Positions 41,276 through 50,015 are shown, numbered from the stretch's first letter. The stretch: 64,000 bases of DNA from an uncultured Burkholderiales bacterium (GCA_937927685.1 CALBSC010000077.1:1-64000); one strand, 5' to 3'. Program-made: numbers and translations. Notes: generated by a model not told the origin, from the letters alone.

Positions 41276-41851
41276 ATGACTGAACCTGATGTGACCCCAC
41301 CGACCCTGGCCAAATCCGACCTGAACCTGGTCTGGATCGATTGTGAAATGACCGGGCTTGACCCCGAGCGCGAGCGCCTGATCGAGATCGCTGTGGTCAT
41401 CACGGGCCCCGATCTGACGCCACGCATCGAGGGCCCGGTGCTGGTCATCCATCAGCCCGACGAGATCCTCAACGCCATGGACGCCTGGAACAAGGGCACC
41501 CATGGCCGCAGTGGCCTGATCGACAAGGTCAAGGCCTCCACCTTGACCGAGGCCCAGGCCGAGGCCGAGTTGCTGGCATTCATCCAGCGCTATGTGCCCA
41601 AGGCCAGTTCACCCCTGTGCGGCAACACCATCAGCCAGGACCGGCGGTTTCTGGTGAAGTACATGCCGCGCCTCGAGGCCTGGCTGCACTACCGCAACCT
41701 GGATGTCAGCACCCTCAAGGAGTTGGCACGGCGCTGGAAACCGGCGGTCTACGCCGCCTTCAAGAAGCAGCAAAAGCACACGGCGCTGGCCGATGTGCAG
41801 GAGTCGATTGACGAGCTGGTGCACTACCGGGAGCACTTCCTGCTGCCCTGA
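41276..41851 (+). CDS. orn: Oligoribonuclease
   Basis: DEDDh 3'-5' exoribonuclease of 191 residues degrading short RNAs and pGpG. LVWIDCEMTGLDPERERLIEIA supplies the first aspartate and glutamate, NTISQDRRFLVKYMP the second aspartate, and KHTALADVQESIDEL the histidine and final aspartate. The MTEPDVTPP start is chosen; an in-frame alternative six codons earlier has no better signal. Divergent from the M48 protease with a 56-base gap. Confidence 0.95.
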   Translation: MTEPDVTPPTLAKSDLNLVWIDCEMTGLDPERERLIEIAVVITGPDLTPRIEGPVLVIHQPDEILNAMDAWNKGTHGRSGLIDKVKASTLTEAQAEAELLAFIQRYVPKASSPLCGNTISQDRRFLVKYMPRLEAWLHYRNLDVSTLKELARRWKPAVYAAFKKQQKHTALADVQESIDELVHYREHFLLP

Positions 41852-41906
41852 GCCTGTTGCGCTGCGTCCACGCATGGGCAGAAATTTCAGGGAAAACCCG
41901 GTGTTG

Positions 41907-41915
41907 TGCGATAAT
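41907..41915 (+). promoter_or_regulatory. Extended -10 promoter upstream of helicase gene
   Basis: TGCGATAAT, an extended -10 element, 160 bases before the preferred helicase start (103 before the alternative). It implies an untranslated leader of at least about 95 bases. Confidence 0.55.
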
Positions 41916-42074
41916 CCAATCTTGCCTTCGAGCAAACCCGAACGCATCACCCTCACGCCTTGAGGCCATTCTGGCCGTCGCGTTGATCACATCAACGCTG
42001 AATTTGTCTGCAGGTTGATGTTGTCTTATCAACCTTCAGATGACACCGACCTGCTTCGCCAGGCGGTGAGATGC

Positions 42075-44051
42075 ATGACTGATTCCTATGTTCCCGTGGG
42101 CGAACACGCCCCGACCGCGTCCCTGTCTGTCGATCACCTCGACGACACAGTGGCTGTTTTGACTACGCCTGTCGAGGCAGTCTCAGAGGTCGTTGTTCCT
42201 GACGCTGGCCATCCTGAAACCGCGCCTGTCGCCGCTTCTTCCGCTCAATCCAACCCCTTTGCCGAACTGGGGCTTGCCCCCGAGCTGGTCGCTGCCGTGG
42301 CCGCACTCGGCTTCACCGAACCGACTCCGGTGCAGGCCAAGGCCATCCCCATGGCCTTGCCGCAAACCCAAGGTGCCAAGGGTCACATCGACCTGATGGT
42401 GTCGAGCCAGACCGGCAGCGGCAAGACCGCCGCCTTCTTGCTGCCCTTGTTGCACACGCTGTTGCAACAACGTCAGGCGCGTGTGGAAGTCGAATCCCAG
42501 GAATGGGCCCGCAAAGTGGCCGAGGCCGCAGCGGCCGGCCAGCCCGCACCGCGCCGCCCCAAGCGCAAGGACCCGACCCATCCGCGCAACTTCAGGCCCT
42601 GTGTGCCCGGTGCGCTGGTGCTGTGTCCCACCCGAGAACTCGCCCAGCAGGTGGCCCACGACGCCATCGGCCTGGTCAGTCACGCCAAGGGCTTACGCAT
42701 CGCCCACGTGGTGGGCGGCATGCCTTACGCCGTGCAGATCGCTCGCCTGCAAAACGCCGATCTGGTGGTGGCCACGCCGGGTCGCTTGCTGGACCTGCAG
42801 CGTTCGGGACAGATCCAGCTGGAGCAAGTGCAATTCCTGGTGCTCGACGAAGCGGACCGCATGCTCGATCTGGGTTTCACCGAAGATCTGGCCGAGGTCA
42901 ACCAGCTGACGATGGAGCGTCACCAGACCATGATGTTCAGCGCCACGTTTGCGCCGCGCATTCAGCAACTGGCCGCACGGGTCATGCGCACGCCGCAACA
43001 CGTGCAGATTGACTCACCGCAAGAAAAACACGCCAACATCCGTCAGACCCTGTTCTGGGCGGATAACCGTGACCACAAGCGCCGTCTGCTCGACCACTGG
43101 CTGCGCGAACCCAGCATTGAGCAGGCCATCGTGTTTGCCAGTACCCAGATTGAATGCGATGCACTCGCCCAGGACCTGCAGCAAACCGGCTTCGCGGCCG
43201 TGGCCTTGCACGGCGCCCTGAGCCAGGCCTTGCGTAACCGTCGTCTGATGGCGTTGCGCAATGGTCAGGTGCAGATTCTGGTGGCCACGGATGTGGCCGC
43301 ACGCGGCATTGACGTGCCCAGCATCACCCACGTCTTCAACTACGGCTTGCCGATGAAGTCCGAGGACTATGTGCACCGCATTGGCCGCACGGGTCGTGCC
43401 GGTCGTGATGGCCTGGCCGTGACGCTGGCCGAGTTCCGTGACCAGCGCAAGATCCAGGGCATTGAAGCCTACACACGACAGCCCTTGCAGACCGAAGTCA
43501 TTCCGGGTCTGGAACCCACCCAACGCCTGCAGCCGGCGCGCAAGATGCAAGACCGCCGTGGCGGTGGTGGCAGAGGTCGTTCGGATCAACGCCCGAACAA
43601 TGTCTGGGGTGCCGGGGGTGGACAGCAGCGTTCACCGCAAGGACGTGGGGACGGCTTCAAGCCTCGCGCTGACGGCTTTGCACGTCCAGGCGAGGGGTTT
43701 GCTCGCAAGGGCGCGGGCTTTGCCGGCGAAGGCTTCCAGCGCCGCGACGAAGGCTTTCAACGCAGAGATGAAGGCTTCCAACGTCGTGACGAAGGTTTCC
43801 AGCGCCGCGACGAAGGTTTCCAACGTCGCGAGGATGGGTACCAACGCCGTCACGAAGGCGGGCCGCGTCAGGGCGAAGGGTTCGGGCACAAGACCGAGGG
43901 CTTCAAGCGCAACGCCGAGGGCCCTGTGCGCCACGCGGACGCAGCGGGTCGTGCACCCGGCAAAGGCGCCGAGCGCCGGGGTCCGATGCAAATTCGCAGC
44001 AATGGCAAACCCGCCGGCCCCCGCGCCGCCTTCAAGCCGCGTTCGCGCTGA
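42075..44051 (+). CDS. DEAD-box RNA helicase, RhlE-like, with repeat tail
   Basis: ATP-dependent RNA helicase of 658 residues. Core motifs are PTPVQAKAIPMALP (Q), SSQTGSGKTAAF (I), PTRELAQQ (Ia), VATPGRLLD (Ib), DEAD (II), FSAT (III), ATDVAARGID (V) and HRIGRTGRAG (VI). After about residue 490 the protein becomes basic and low-complexity, with six 7-residue GFQRRDE-type repeats. An arginine/lysine-rich insert lies between motifs I and Ia (residues about 140-170). The start used has GGTGAG upstream; an ATG at 42018 would add 19 residues. A long leader suggests cold or post-transcriptional control. Confidence 0.93.
   Translation: MTDSYVPVGEHAPTASLSVDHLDDTVAVLTTPVEAVSEVVVPDAGHPETAPVAASSAQSNPFAELGLAPELVAAVAALGFTEPTPVQAKAIPMALPQTQGAKGHIDLMVSSQTGSGKTAAFLLPLLHTLLQQRQARVEVESQEWARKVAEAAAAGQPAPRRPKRKDPTHPRNFRPCVPGALVLCPTRELAQQVAHDAIGLVSHAKGLRIAHVVGGMPYAVQIARLQNADLVVATPGRLLDLQRSGQIQLEQVQFLVLDEADRMLDLGFTEDLAEVNQLTMERHQTMMFSATFAPRIQQLAARVMRTPQHVQIDSPQEKHANIRQTLFWADNRDHKRRLLDHWLREPSIEQAIVFASTQIECDALAQDLQQTGFAAVALHGALSQALRNRRLMALRNGQVQILVATDVAARGIDVPSITHVFNYGLPMKSEDYVHRIGRTGRAGRDGLAVTLAEFRDQRKIQGIEAYTRQPLQTEVIPGLEPTQRLQPARKMQDRRGGGGRGRSDQRPNNVWGAGGGQQRSPQGRGDGFKPRADGFARPGEGFARKGAGFAGEGFQRRDEGFQRRDEGFQRRDEGFQRRDEGFQRREDGYQRRHEGGPRQGEGFGHKTEGFKRNAEGPVRHADAAGRAPGKGAERRGPMQIRSNGKPAGPRAAFKPRSR
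43728..43853 (+). repeat. Six 21-base repeats in helicase tail
   Basis: Six tandem 21-base units, each encoding a seven-residue block of the E-G-F-Q-R-R-D type. The protein units are nearly identical, while third-codon positions differ between copies (CAG/CAA, CGC/CGT, GAC/GAT). This indicates maintenance at protein level rather than recent slippage. Confidence 0.88.
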
Positions 44052-44085
44052 GTCTGATCGAGCGGCCTGGGTGCCGCTCCCAGCA

Positions 44086-44112
44086 AAACGCCCGTCGATG
44101 ACGGGCGTTTTT
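44086..44112. terminator. Intrinsic terminator after helicase gene
   Basis: AACGCCCGTC-GAT-GACGGGCGTT stem followed by a five-T run on the plus strand. The opposite face has a short T run (TTTTG), so it may also serve the convergent dehydrogenase gene. Confidence 0.88.
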
Positions 44113-44183
44113 GTTGGTGTTAGTCGGGTTCAGGCAGGCGATGTGGCAAGCGCTGGCCGACACGCCATGGCCCAGCGCCAGTA

Positions 44184-44978
44184 TCAGATCAACGGGGTCA
44201 CCGCACCATCCATGGCGAGCGTGGCTCCGGTGACATAGCTGGCACGCGCCGAGGCCAGGTACACCACCGTGTCGGCAATCTCCTCCGGGCGTGCGATACG
44301 ACCCAGCGGCAGTTTGGCACTTGAGCGGGCCAGCACCTGCTCAGGACTGATGCCTTCCCCGCGCGCCTCTGCGTTCAGACCTTCCTGCAGCCGATCTGTC
44401 AAGGTCAGGCCCGGGTTGACCGCTGTCACGCGCACACCGTGTGCACCGTAGGCAGCCGCCATGCCGGCCGTGACCAGCATGAGCGCCGCATTGGCTGCGC
44501 CGCCGGGCATGTGGATCGGACTGGCTACCTTGCCGCCCTGGCCGATCACGTTGACGATGACACCGCGCTGGCGCGCGCCCATGCGCTTGACCACCGGGTC
44601 CATCATGTGGATATAGGTGAAGTACTTGGCCTGCATGGCGTCTTGCCAGGCCTCGGGCGTGAGTTCAGCCGCCGGGGTGCGCTTGGCGGCACCGGCCGAG
44701 TTGACCAGCACGTCGACCGGGCCAAAGTGCTGTTCGGCGGCGTCCAGGGCGCGCACAGCGTCGGCGGCGTCGCGCAGGTTGGCCGAGACGGTGAAAATCC
44801 GGGCTGCACGGTCGGCGCTGGTGTTCAACTTGGTTGCGCCCTGGGAGAGGTTGGCAGGATCGCGCGAGACCAGCGTGACACGAGCGCCTTCCTGCAGGAA
44901 TGCCTCGGCGCAGGCCAGGCCAATGCCCTTGCTGCCGCCAGTGATCAAGACGTGTTGTTGCGCGAGTTGCAGATCCAT
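44184..44978 (-). CDS. Short-chain dehydrogenase lacking catalytic Tyr/Lys
   Basis: SDR-fold protein of 264 residues. The nucleotide-binding TGGSKGIGLACAEA is at residue 14 and LVNSAGA near residue 90. At the active site, where YxxxK should stand, the sequence is HMPGGAANAALM, aligning Gly for Tyr and Asn for Lys. The serine region (NVIGQGGKVASPI) is also altered. The C-terminal VTAVNPGLTLTDR and SYVTGATLAMDGAVTPL are normal. The protein probably binds NAD(P) but is doubtful as a standard oxidoreductase. It stands alone between the helicase terminator and the AhpD-like pair. Confidence 0.82.
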   Translation of the reverse strand: MDLQLAQQHVLITGGSKGIGLACAEAFLQEGARVTLVSRDPANLSQGATKLNTSADRAARIFTVSANLRDAADAVRALDAAEQHFGPVDVLVNSAGAAKRTPAAELTPEAWQDAMQAKYFTYIHMMDPVVKRMGARQRGVIVNVIGQGGKVASPIHMPGGAANAALMLVTAGMAAAYGAHGVRVTAVNPGLTLTDRLQEGLNAEARGEGISPEQVLARSSAKLPLGRIARPEEIADTVVYLASARASYVTGATLAMDGAVTPLI

Positions 44979-45067
44979 GGGGTCTCCTGTAGTGGTGTCG
45001 GAATGGGGCGCGATTCTAGGCCGGGCGGTCGGGCGGCGCTGTACCCTGGATGACGCCCGGGTGGAGG

Positions 45068-45652
45068 TCAGGCAGGGAAGACGGGCTCGCCCAGGTTCAG
45101 CATCAGGCGGTTGGCCCAGGCAAAGATGGCGATGGCGTGAATCAGATCCAGGATTTCGGCATCGCTCAGGCCGGCATCAGCCAGGCGCTGCAGGCTGCTG
45201 TCAGCGATGTTGTGGGGCTGCAGCGTGAGGTCGATCGAGAACGCCACGATGGCACGCTCGCGCTCGTTGGTACCAGCCGTCGCCGGATCCGCAAAAACCT
45301 GTGCAATCACATCCTGGCGTTTGGCCAGTTGCTCGAACCGCTGGGCGTGCACCGACGCGCAGTACACGCAGCCATTCACGCGCGACACCACGGTCGACGC
45401 CAGTTCGCGCTCGGCGCGGGACAAGCCCCCGGGCGCGTACATGATGGCGTTGAAGGCGGTCGAGCGCTGGTCCAGGATCTCGGCCTGATGCACCAGCAAC
45501 AGGTAATAGTCCGACACCTTGGCCTTGGGATGGCTGCTTTCCAGCACCTGCAGTTGCTGCGGTGTCGCCTGCTCGAGTTGAACCGTGTCCAGCCAGGCCT
45601 TCCAGTCCAGGGAGGCGTTGGTGAAGCCGTGGGATTCCAGCAAAGTGGTCAT
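45068..45652 (-). CDS. AhpD-like alkylhydroperoxidase-domain protein (Avi_7169 type)
   Basis: Carboxymuconolactone decarboxylase/AhpD-fold protein of 194 residues. NGCVYCASVHAQRFEQL gives the C-x2-C...H redox centre, preceded by REAERELASTVVS-like helix sequence and followed by ATAGTNERERAIVAFSIDLTL. It corresponds to the Avi_7169-type family that is usually paired with the Avi_7170-type protein, as here, 13 bases downstream of its partner. Likely a thiol peroxidase or reductase; electron donor unknown. Confidence 0.8.
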   Translation of the reverse strand: MTTLLESHGFTNASLDWKAWLDTVQLEQATPQQLQVLESSHPKAKVSDYYLLLVHQAEILDQRSTAFNAIMYAPGGLSRAERELASTVVSRVNGCVYCASVHAQRFEQLAKRQDVIAQVFADPATAGTNERERAIVAFSIDLTLQPHNIADSSLQRLADAGLSDAEILDLIHAIAIFAWANRLMLNLGEPVFPA

Positions 45653-45665
45653 GTGTGGCTCCGGG

Positions 45666-46181
45666 TCAGGCGGCGCGCCAGCGCTGCAGGGCTTGCAGGC
45701 CCGAGACCAGGCGCGCCTGGTAGGACAGGAAGGCAATCCATTGTGCAAGGGCGACCACGGCGGGGGTGCTCAGACCCGCGGCAGGCAGGGTGTGGAGCAG
45801 GGCCTGGTCGCCGGTGATGGGCTTGGTGATCAAGGCCCGGACAAAACCCAGGATGGTGCCCAAGCGGGAATCATGCAATGCAGGCAACTGGTCCCGGGAG
45901 AGGGCGTCGAGAACGTCGGATGACCAGGTGTCATCGAGTTGCGCATGGTAGTGCTGTTCCAGCGCCGGGCAAGGCGTGAGGCGTGCGGCATACCAGCCCA
46001 CCAGCAGTCGCTCCTGAAGACTCAGCCCCTCCACCTCGGGGCTCAGGAGGGCTTGGTAACTGCCTTGGGTGGCCTGAACGACTTTGTCGCGTTGATGGCG
46101 GATCGCATGCAAGGGCATGCCGGGAGCCAGACCGACCAGATGGTCGACCACATCGGCATCGGTAGAGGAGGGTGAAGTCAT
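45666..46181 (-). CDS. CMD-domain protein (Avi_7170 type), partner of AhpD-like protein
   Basis: All-helical protein of 171 residues resembling the CMD fold but without the C-x2-C redox motif; its only cysteine is in LTPCPALEQHY. VDHLVGLAPGMPLHAIRHQRDKVVQATQGSYQALL at the N-terminus and QWIAFLSYQARLVSGLQAL at the C-terminus are typical of the Avi_7170 type. It likely forms a hetero-complex with the catalytic-looking protein encoded just downstream. The MTSPSSTD start is used; upstream in-frame methionines exist. Confidence 0.75.
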   Translation of the reverse strand: MTSPSSTDADVVDHLVGLAPGMPLHAIRHQRDKVVQATQGSYQALLSPEVEGLSLQERLLVGWYAARLTPCPALEQHYHAQLDDTWSSDVLDALSRDQLPALHDSRLGTILGFVRALITKPITGDQALLHTLPAAGLSTPAVVALAQWIAFLSYQARLVSGLQALQRWRAA

Positions 46182-46296
46182 GGTGGCGAAGTGTGGTGGC
46201 AGGGCGTGCGCAGGCATGGAGCGAAGGGCTCTGGCTGAACTCACGCTGATGCGGTGATCATAGCCCCGGGATGCGGCCCCGAAGCGCCCTTCATGT

Positions 46297-46302
46297 CACA
46301 AT
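46297..46302 (+). promoter_or_regulatory. -10-like hexamer 6 bases before aroQ
   Basis: CACAAT, then six bases, then ATG, without a Shine-Dalgarno. Confidence 0.45.
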
Positions 46303-46308
46303 GCCGGC

Positions 46309-46767
46309 ATGAAAAAGATGCTGCTACTCAACGGACCCAACCTCAACCTGCTGGGCTTGCGCGAGCCGGAACAGTACGGTCGTACCACTCTGGCCGATGT
46401 CGAGGCCCAGTGTCAGGACGCGGCCAAGCGCCTGGGTGTTGAGTTGGAGTGTTTCCAGAGCAACTGGGAAGGTGCCCTGATTGACAAGATCCATGAATAC
46501 GGACGCCTGTTCAAGGCGGGTCAAGCCGTTGGGGCCGTCTTCAACCCGGGAGCCTTCACCCACACCTCGGTCGCGTTGCACGACGCCATCAAAGGCGTGG
46601 ATGGCCTGCCAGTGATCGAGATCCACATTTCCAATGTGCACGCCCGGGAAAGCTTCCGGCACCATTCTTATGTGTCGCCGGCGGCAGCGGGCATCGTGGT
46701 GGGCTTTGGCGTGCAGGGCTATGTGCTCGCCATGGAAGGCCTGATGCGCAAGCAGGCCCAGGGTTGA
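46309..46767 (+). CDS. aroQ: 3-dehydroquinate dehydratase, type II
   Basis: Shikimate-pathway enzyme converting 3-dehydroquinate to 3-dehydroshikimate; 152 residues. LLNGPNLNLLGLREPEQYG contains the catalytic tyrosine; FNPGAFTHTSVALHDAI and PVIEIHISNVHARESFRHHS carry the other active-site residues. It stands alone between opposite-strand genes and appears to have a leaderless-type promoter. Confidence 0.96.
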   Translation: MKKMLLLNGPNLNLLGLREPEQYGRTTLADVEAQCQDAAKRLGVELECFQSNWEGALIDKIHEYGRLFKAGQAVGAVFNPGAFTHTSVALHDAIKGVDGLPVIEIHISNVHARESFRHHSYVSPAAAGIVVGFGVQGYVLAMEGLMRKQAQG

Positions 46768-46827
46768 TCCTGTTTCCCTGACGGGTCAGGCCGGGGCTGG
46801 CGCAACGCCGGCGCCCGGTTCAACGGG

Positions 46828-47736
46828 TCAGACCGGCGACGGGTGCAAGTCCGTGATCCGGCCTGCCTTGATCATCTGGCCCGGCACACTGTGTCCCACC
46901 ACCGCCGGCAAGCCTCGACCAATGGCGAGCAAGCGGTCCAGGTCGATGCCCGTGTCATAGCCCAGGCACATCAGCAGGTGGATGGCGTCCTCGCTCGAGA
47001 TGTTGCCGCTGGCCCCGGGTGCGTAGGGGCATCCCCCCAGCCCACCCAGTGAGCCATCGAAGCGGTGGATGCCCGCGCGTGCTGCGGCCATCACATTGGC
47101 CACCCCCATGCCCCGGGTGTTGTGAAAGTGGAAGGTCATCTGCAACTGCGGGAAGGCCTGGCGCATGGCCTCGGCCATCGCTTCCACTTGGGCGGGATGC
47201 GCCATGCCGGTGGTGTCACAAATCGTGAGGCCGCGCACCCCCAGGTCGGCGAACCGGTGGGCAAAGCGCAGCACCTCGGTGAGCGGAACATCGCCTTCCA
47301 TCGGGCACCCAAAACAGGTCGAGAGCGAGACGTTGATCGGTGTCTTGCCATCCACCCATTGAATGACCGAGGCCAGTCCCGCAAAGCTGTCTTCCCGACT
47401 TTGGCGCAGGTTGGCACGGTTGTGCGTCTCGGAGGTGGACATCACCAGGTTGAGTTCATCCGCACGCGACGCCATGGCGCGCTCGGCGCCGCGCAAATTG
47501 GGCACCAGCACCGTGTACTCCACGCCCGGCACGCGCTGGATGCGGGCCATCACCTCCTCGGCGTCGCGCAGCATCGGAATGGCCTTGGGGGAGACGAACG
47601 AGGTCACCTCGATCTTGGCGTAACCGCACTGGCTCAAGGCGTCGATCAGCGCCACCTTGTCGTCGGTGGGGATGAAGTTGGGTTCGATTTGAAACCCGTC
47701 GCGGGTCACCACTTCGTTGAAATAAATGCGGCTCAT
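46828..47736 (-). CDS. Hydroxymethylglutaryl-CoA lyase family protein
   Basis: TIM-barrel acyl-CoA lyase of 302 residues. NEVVTRDGFQIE at the N-terminus (the arginine-aspartate metal motif), FHFHNTRGMG and GLGGCPYAPGASGN with the catalytic cysteine define the family. FQIE replaces the usual LQNE of leucine-pathway HMG-CoA lyases, so another 3-hydroxy-3-methyl acyl-CoA such as citramalyl-CoA is possible. Its start overlaps the CoA-transferase stop by four bases, so the two act in one pathway: activation then cleavage. Confidence 0.87.
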   Translation of the reverse strand: MSRIYFNEVVTRDGFQIEPNFIPTDDKVALIDALSQCGYAKIEVTSFVSPKAIPMLRDAEEVMARIQRVPGVEYTVLVPNLRGAERAMASRADELNLVMSTSETHNRANLRQSREDSFAGLASVIQWVDGKTPINVSLSTCFGCPMEGDVPLTEVLRFAHRFADLGVRGLTICDTTGMAHPAQVEAMAEAMRQAFPQLQMTFHFHNTRGMGVANVMAAARAGIHRFDGSLGGLGGCPYAPGASGNISSEDAIHLLMCLGYDTGIDLDRLLAIGRGLPAVVGHSVPGQMIKAGRITDLHPSPV

Positions 47737-48986
47737 GCAGAGGCTCCTGTGGAGGCCGAGGCGACGATGCCCTGGGCCTTGAGTTGTTCGATTTGTGTTT
47801 CGGTGAGGCCGATGCCTCGCAAAATGGTGTCGGTGTCCTGACCCAGCACCGGGGCGTTGCGACGGTGCTCGCCCGGTGTGCGCGAGAGTTTGGGTACGAT
47901 CCCCGGCACCAGCATGTCGCTGCCGTCCTCCAGGGTCACGTGCTGCAGCATGCCGCGCGCGTCGTAATGCGGATCGGCCGCGATGTCGGCCACGGTGTAA
48001 ATGCGGCCAGACGGGACGCTGGCTTTTTCCAGGGCGGCCAGCACCTCATCCACCGTGCGGGTGGCCGTCCAGGCGCCGATGGCGGCGTCGAGTTCATCCA
48101 CCCGCGCCACGCGGCCGGTGTTGTCGGCCAAGGCCGGGTCCTGCCCCAGGTCGTCTCGGCCGATGCAGTTCATCAGGCGCTTGAAGATGCTGTCGCCGTT
48201 GCCAGCCACCAGGGCATAGCCCCCGTCACTGCACCGGTACGCATTGGTCGGCGCAATGCCAGGCAGGGCGCTGCCAGCGGGTCCCCGCACCGCACCAAAC
48301 GCGCTGTACTCAGGCAACAGGCTTTCCATGCAGTTGAACACGGCTTCGTACAGGGCCACGTCGATCACCTGACCCTGACCGGAGCGGTGACGCTCCTGCA
48401 GTGCCATCAAAATGCCGATCACGCCATGCAACGAGGCCAGGGTATCGCCCAGGGACACGCCCACGCGCACCGGGACGCGGCCCGGCTCGGCGGTGAGGTG
48501 GCGCAGGCCACTCATGGCCTCGGCGACCACGCCAAAGCCGGGGCGGTCCCGGTAGGGGCCGGTCTGGCCATAGCCGCTGATGCGCAGCATGATGAGCTTG
48601 GGGTTGAGGGCTTGCAGCGCCTCAGGCCCGAGCCCCCAGCCTTCCATGGCACCCGGGCGAAAGTTCTCGATCAGCACGTCGGCTTCGCGGGCGAGGTCGC
48701 GCACGATGGCCTGGGCCTGTGGTTGGCGCAAATCCAGCGCCAGCGATTGTTTGTTGCGCGATTGCACCTGCCACCACACCGAGGTGCCGTCCTTGATGAG
48801 GCGCCACTTGCGCAGCGGGTCACCGCTGCCGGGCGGCTCGATCTTGATGACCTCGGCGCCGAAGTCGGCCAGGGTTTTGGCGGCAAAGGGGCCGGCGATG
48901 AGCTGGCCCATTTCCAGCACCTTGAGGCCAGCGAGGGGGCCGTGTGCAGCGGTGGGCAGGGCAGAGAAGTGTTGGGCAGCAGTCAT
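47733..48986 (-). CDS. CaiB/BaiF family CoA-transferase
   Basis: Type III CoA-transferase of 417 residues. GLKVLEMGQLIAGPFAAKTLADFGAEVIKIE is the family N-terminus; LIENFRPGAMEGWGLG, ISGYGQTGPYRDRPGFG and a C-terminal small domain follow. Coupled by four-base overlap to the HMG-CoA-lyase gene; the pair probably activates a dicarboxylic acid with CoA from another acyl-CoA and then cleaves it. The start is uncertain: in-frame ATGs lie 2 and 6 codons further upstream (48992, 49004). A LysR gene is 39 bases upstream on the same strand. Confidence 0.87.
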   Translation of the reverse strand: MTAAQHFSALPTAAHGPLAGLKVLEMGQLIAGPFAAKTLADFGAEVIKIEPPGSGDPLRKWRLIKDGTSVWWQVQSRNKQSLALDLRQPQAQAIVRDLAREADVLIENFRPGAMEGWGLGPEALQALNPKLIMLRISGYGQTGPYRDRPGFGVVAEAMSGLRHLTAEPGRVPVRVGVSLGDTLASLHGVIGILMALQERHRSGQGQVIDVALYEAVFNCMESLLPEYSAFGAVRGPAGSALPGIAPTNAYRCSDGGYALVAGNGDSIFKRLMNCIGRDDLGQDPALADNTGRVARVDELDAAIGAWTATRTVDEVLAALEKASVPSGRIYTVADIAADPHYDARGMLQHVTLEDGSDMLVPGIVPKLSRTPGEHRRNAPVLGQDTDTILRGIGLTETQIEQLKAQGIVASASTGASA

Positions 48987-49025
48987 GGGCATCAGTGTGC
49001 CCATGACGCTCACGGCTGTCCATTG

Positions 49026-50015
49026 CTATTGATGACGACGAGCTTTCGCGTTTGGCGAACGCTCGCGTCGCGTGGCGCGGGGGGTCCGCGTGCCCGCGGG
49101 CGCAGCGGCGTGCTGGCCGGCGGCATCGGCCAGATACGCCATCAGCACCCGCACCGCCTCGTCCGCCTGGCGGCCTGCACCCGCCGCGAGCAACAGGCGT
49201 CGCCGCGCCCAGTCATCGGTCAACGCCCGGCAGGTCAGCCCCATGGCCTGCGCCAGGGGCTCTACCGCTGCGCGGGGCAACACCGAAATGCCCAGGCCTG
49301 CGGCCACCAGGTGGCACACCGCATCGAAACTGCGCACCTGCATGCGCAGTCGCAGGGGCAGGCCACGCTGCTCGGCCGCCCCCTGCAGTGACTGCAACAA
49401 GGCCGCCCCCTCGTTCATGCCAATCAGGTCCTGATCGAGGGCCGCCTCAAAGGCGATCGGCTGGCGCTTCCGCGCCAGCGCGTGCAGGCGCGGCAACACC
49501 AGCACCAGTTCGTCATGGGCGAACAAGCGCGGCATCAGATCGTCCGCGGAAGGGCCTTCCACAAAAATGCCCAGGTCACAGCGGCCCTCACGCAAGGCGC
49601 TGACCACCGAGGTGGTGACTTGTTCCTCGAGGTCGACACGGATGTCCGGATGCAACTGGCCAAACCCCGCCAGCAGGGGAGGCAGAAACTGGTTCAGCGC
49701 AGCCGTGCTGGTACACAGCCGCACATGGCGGGTGTGTCCCTCGCGCAGGTCGGTGACCTCGTGGCCCAGGCGTTCCAAGTTCTGCAACATGGCCAGGCCG
49801 TGTCGTACCAGCACTTCACCGGCCGCCGTGACATGCAGACCCCGTGCATGCCGCTCGAACAAGGCACTGCCCAGTGTGGATTCCAGTTCCTTCAAGCGTC
49901 GGCTGGCGGCAGCCGGCGCGAGGTGCAGTTCATGCGCGGCGGCGGTGAGACTGCCTGTTCGTGCACACGCCAGGGCCAGTCGCAGTGAGGTGAGATCGAG
50001 TCGTGCGAGGTTCAT
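49026..50015 (-). CDS. LysR-family transcriptional regulator
   Basis: LysR-type regulator of 329 residues. DNA-binding helix-turn-helix at residues about 8-65 (SLRLALACARTGSLTAAAHELHLAPAAASRRLKELESTLG), then the effector domain. The last about 20 residues are an arginine-rich tail (TPRATRRERSPNAK). It is on the same strand as the CoA-transferase/lyase genes 39 bases downstream, probably their regulator. Its start codon overlaps the stop of the Lrp gene (ATGA), so expression is tied to Lrp. Confidence 0.86.
   Translation of the reverse strand: MNLARLDLTSLRLALACARTGSLTAAAHELHLAPAAASRRLKELESTLGSALFERHARGLHVTAAGEVLVRHGLAMLQNLERLGHEVTDLREGHTRHVRLCTSTAALNQFLPPLLAGFGQLHPDIRVDLEEQVTTSVVSALREGRCDLGIFVEGPSADDLMPRLFAHDELVLVLPRLHALARKRQPIAFEAALDQDLIGMNEGAALLQSLQGAAEQRGLPLRLRMQVRSFDAVCHLVAAGLGISVLPRAAVEPLAQAMGLTCRALTDDWARRRLLLAAGAGRQADEAVRVLMAYLADAAGQHAAAPAGTRTPRATRRERSPNAKARRHQ

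Noticed and set aside
43728..43853. Regular 21-base repeats considered as a CRISPR-like array
   Set aside because: Units are contiguous without spacers and in frame with the helicase gene; this is a coding tandem repeat.
47784..49391. Plus-strand frame of over 500 codons opposite the CoA-transferase and LysR genes
   Set aside because: No recognisable domain, shadow-type composition and two real genes on the other strand.
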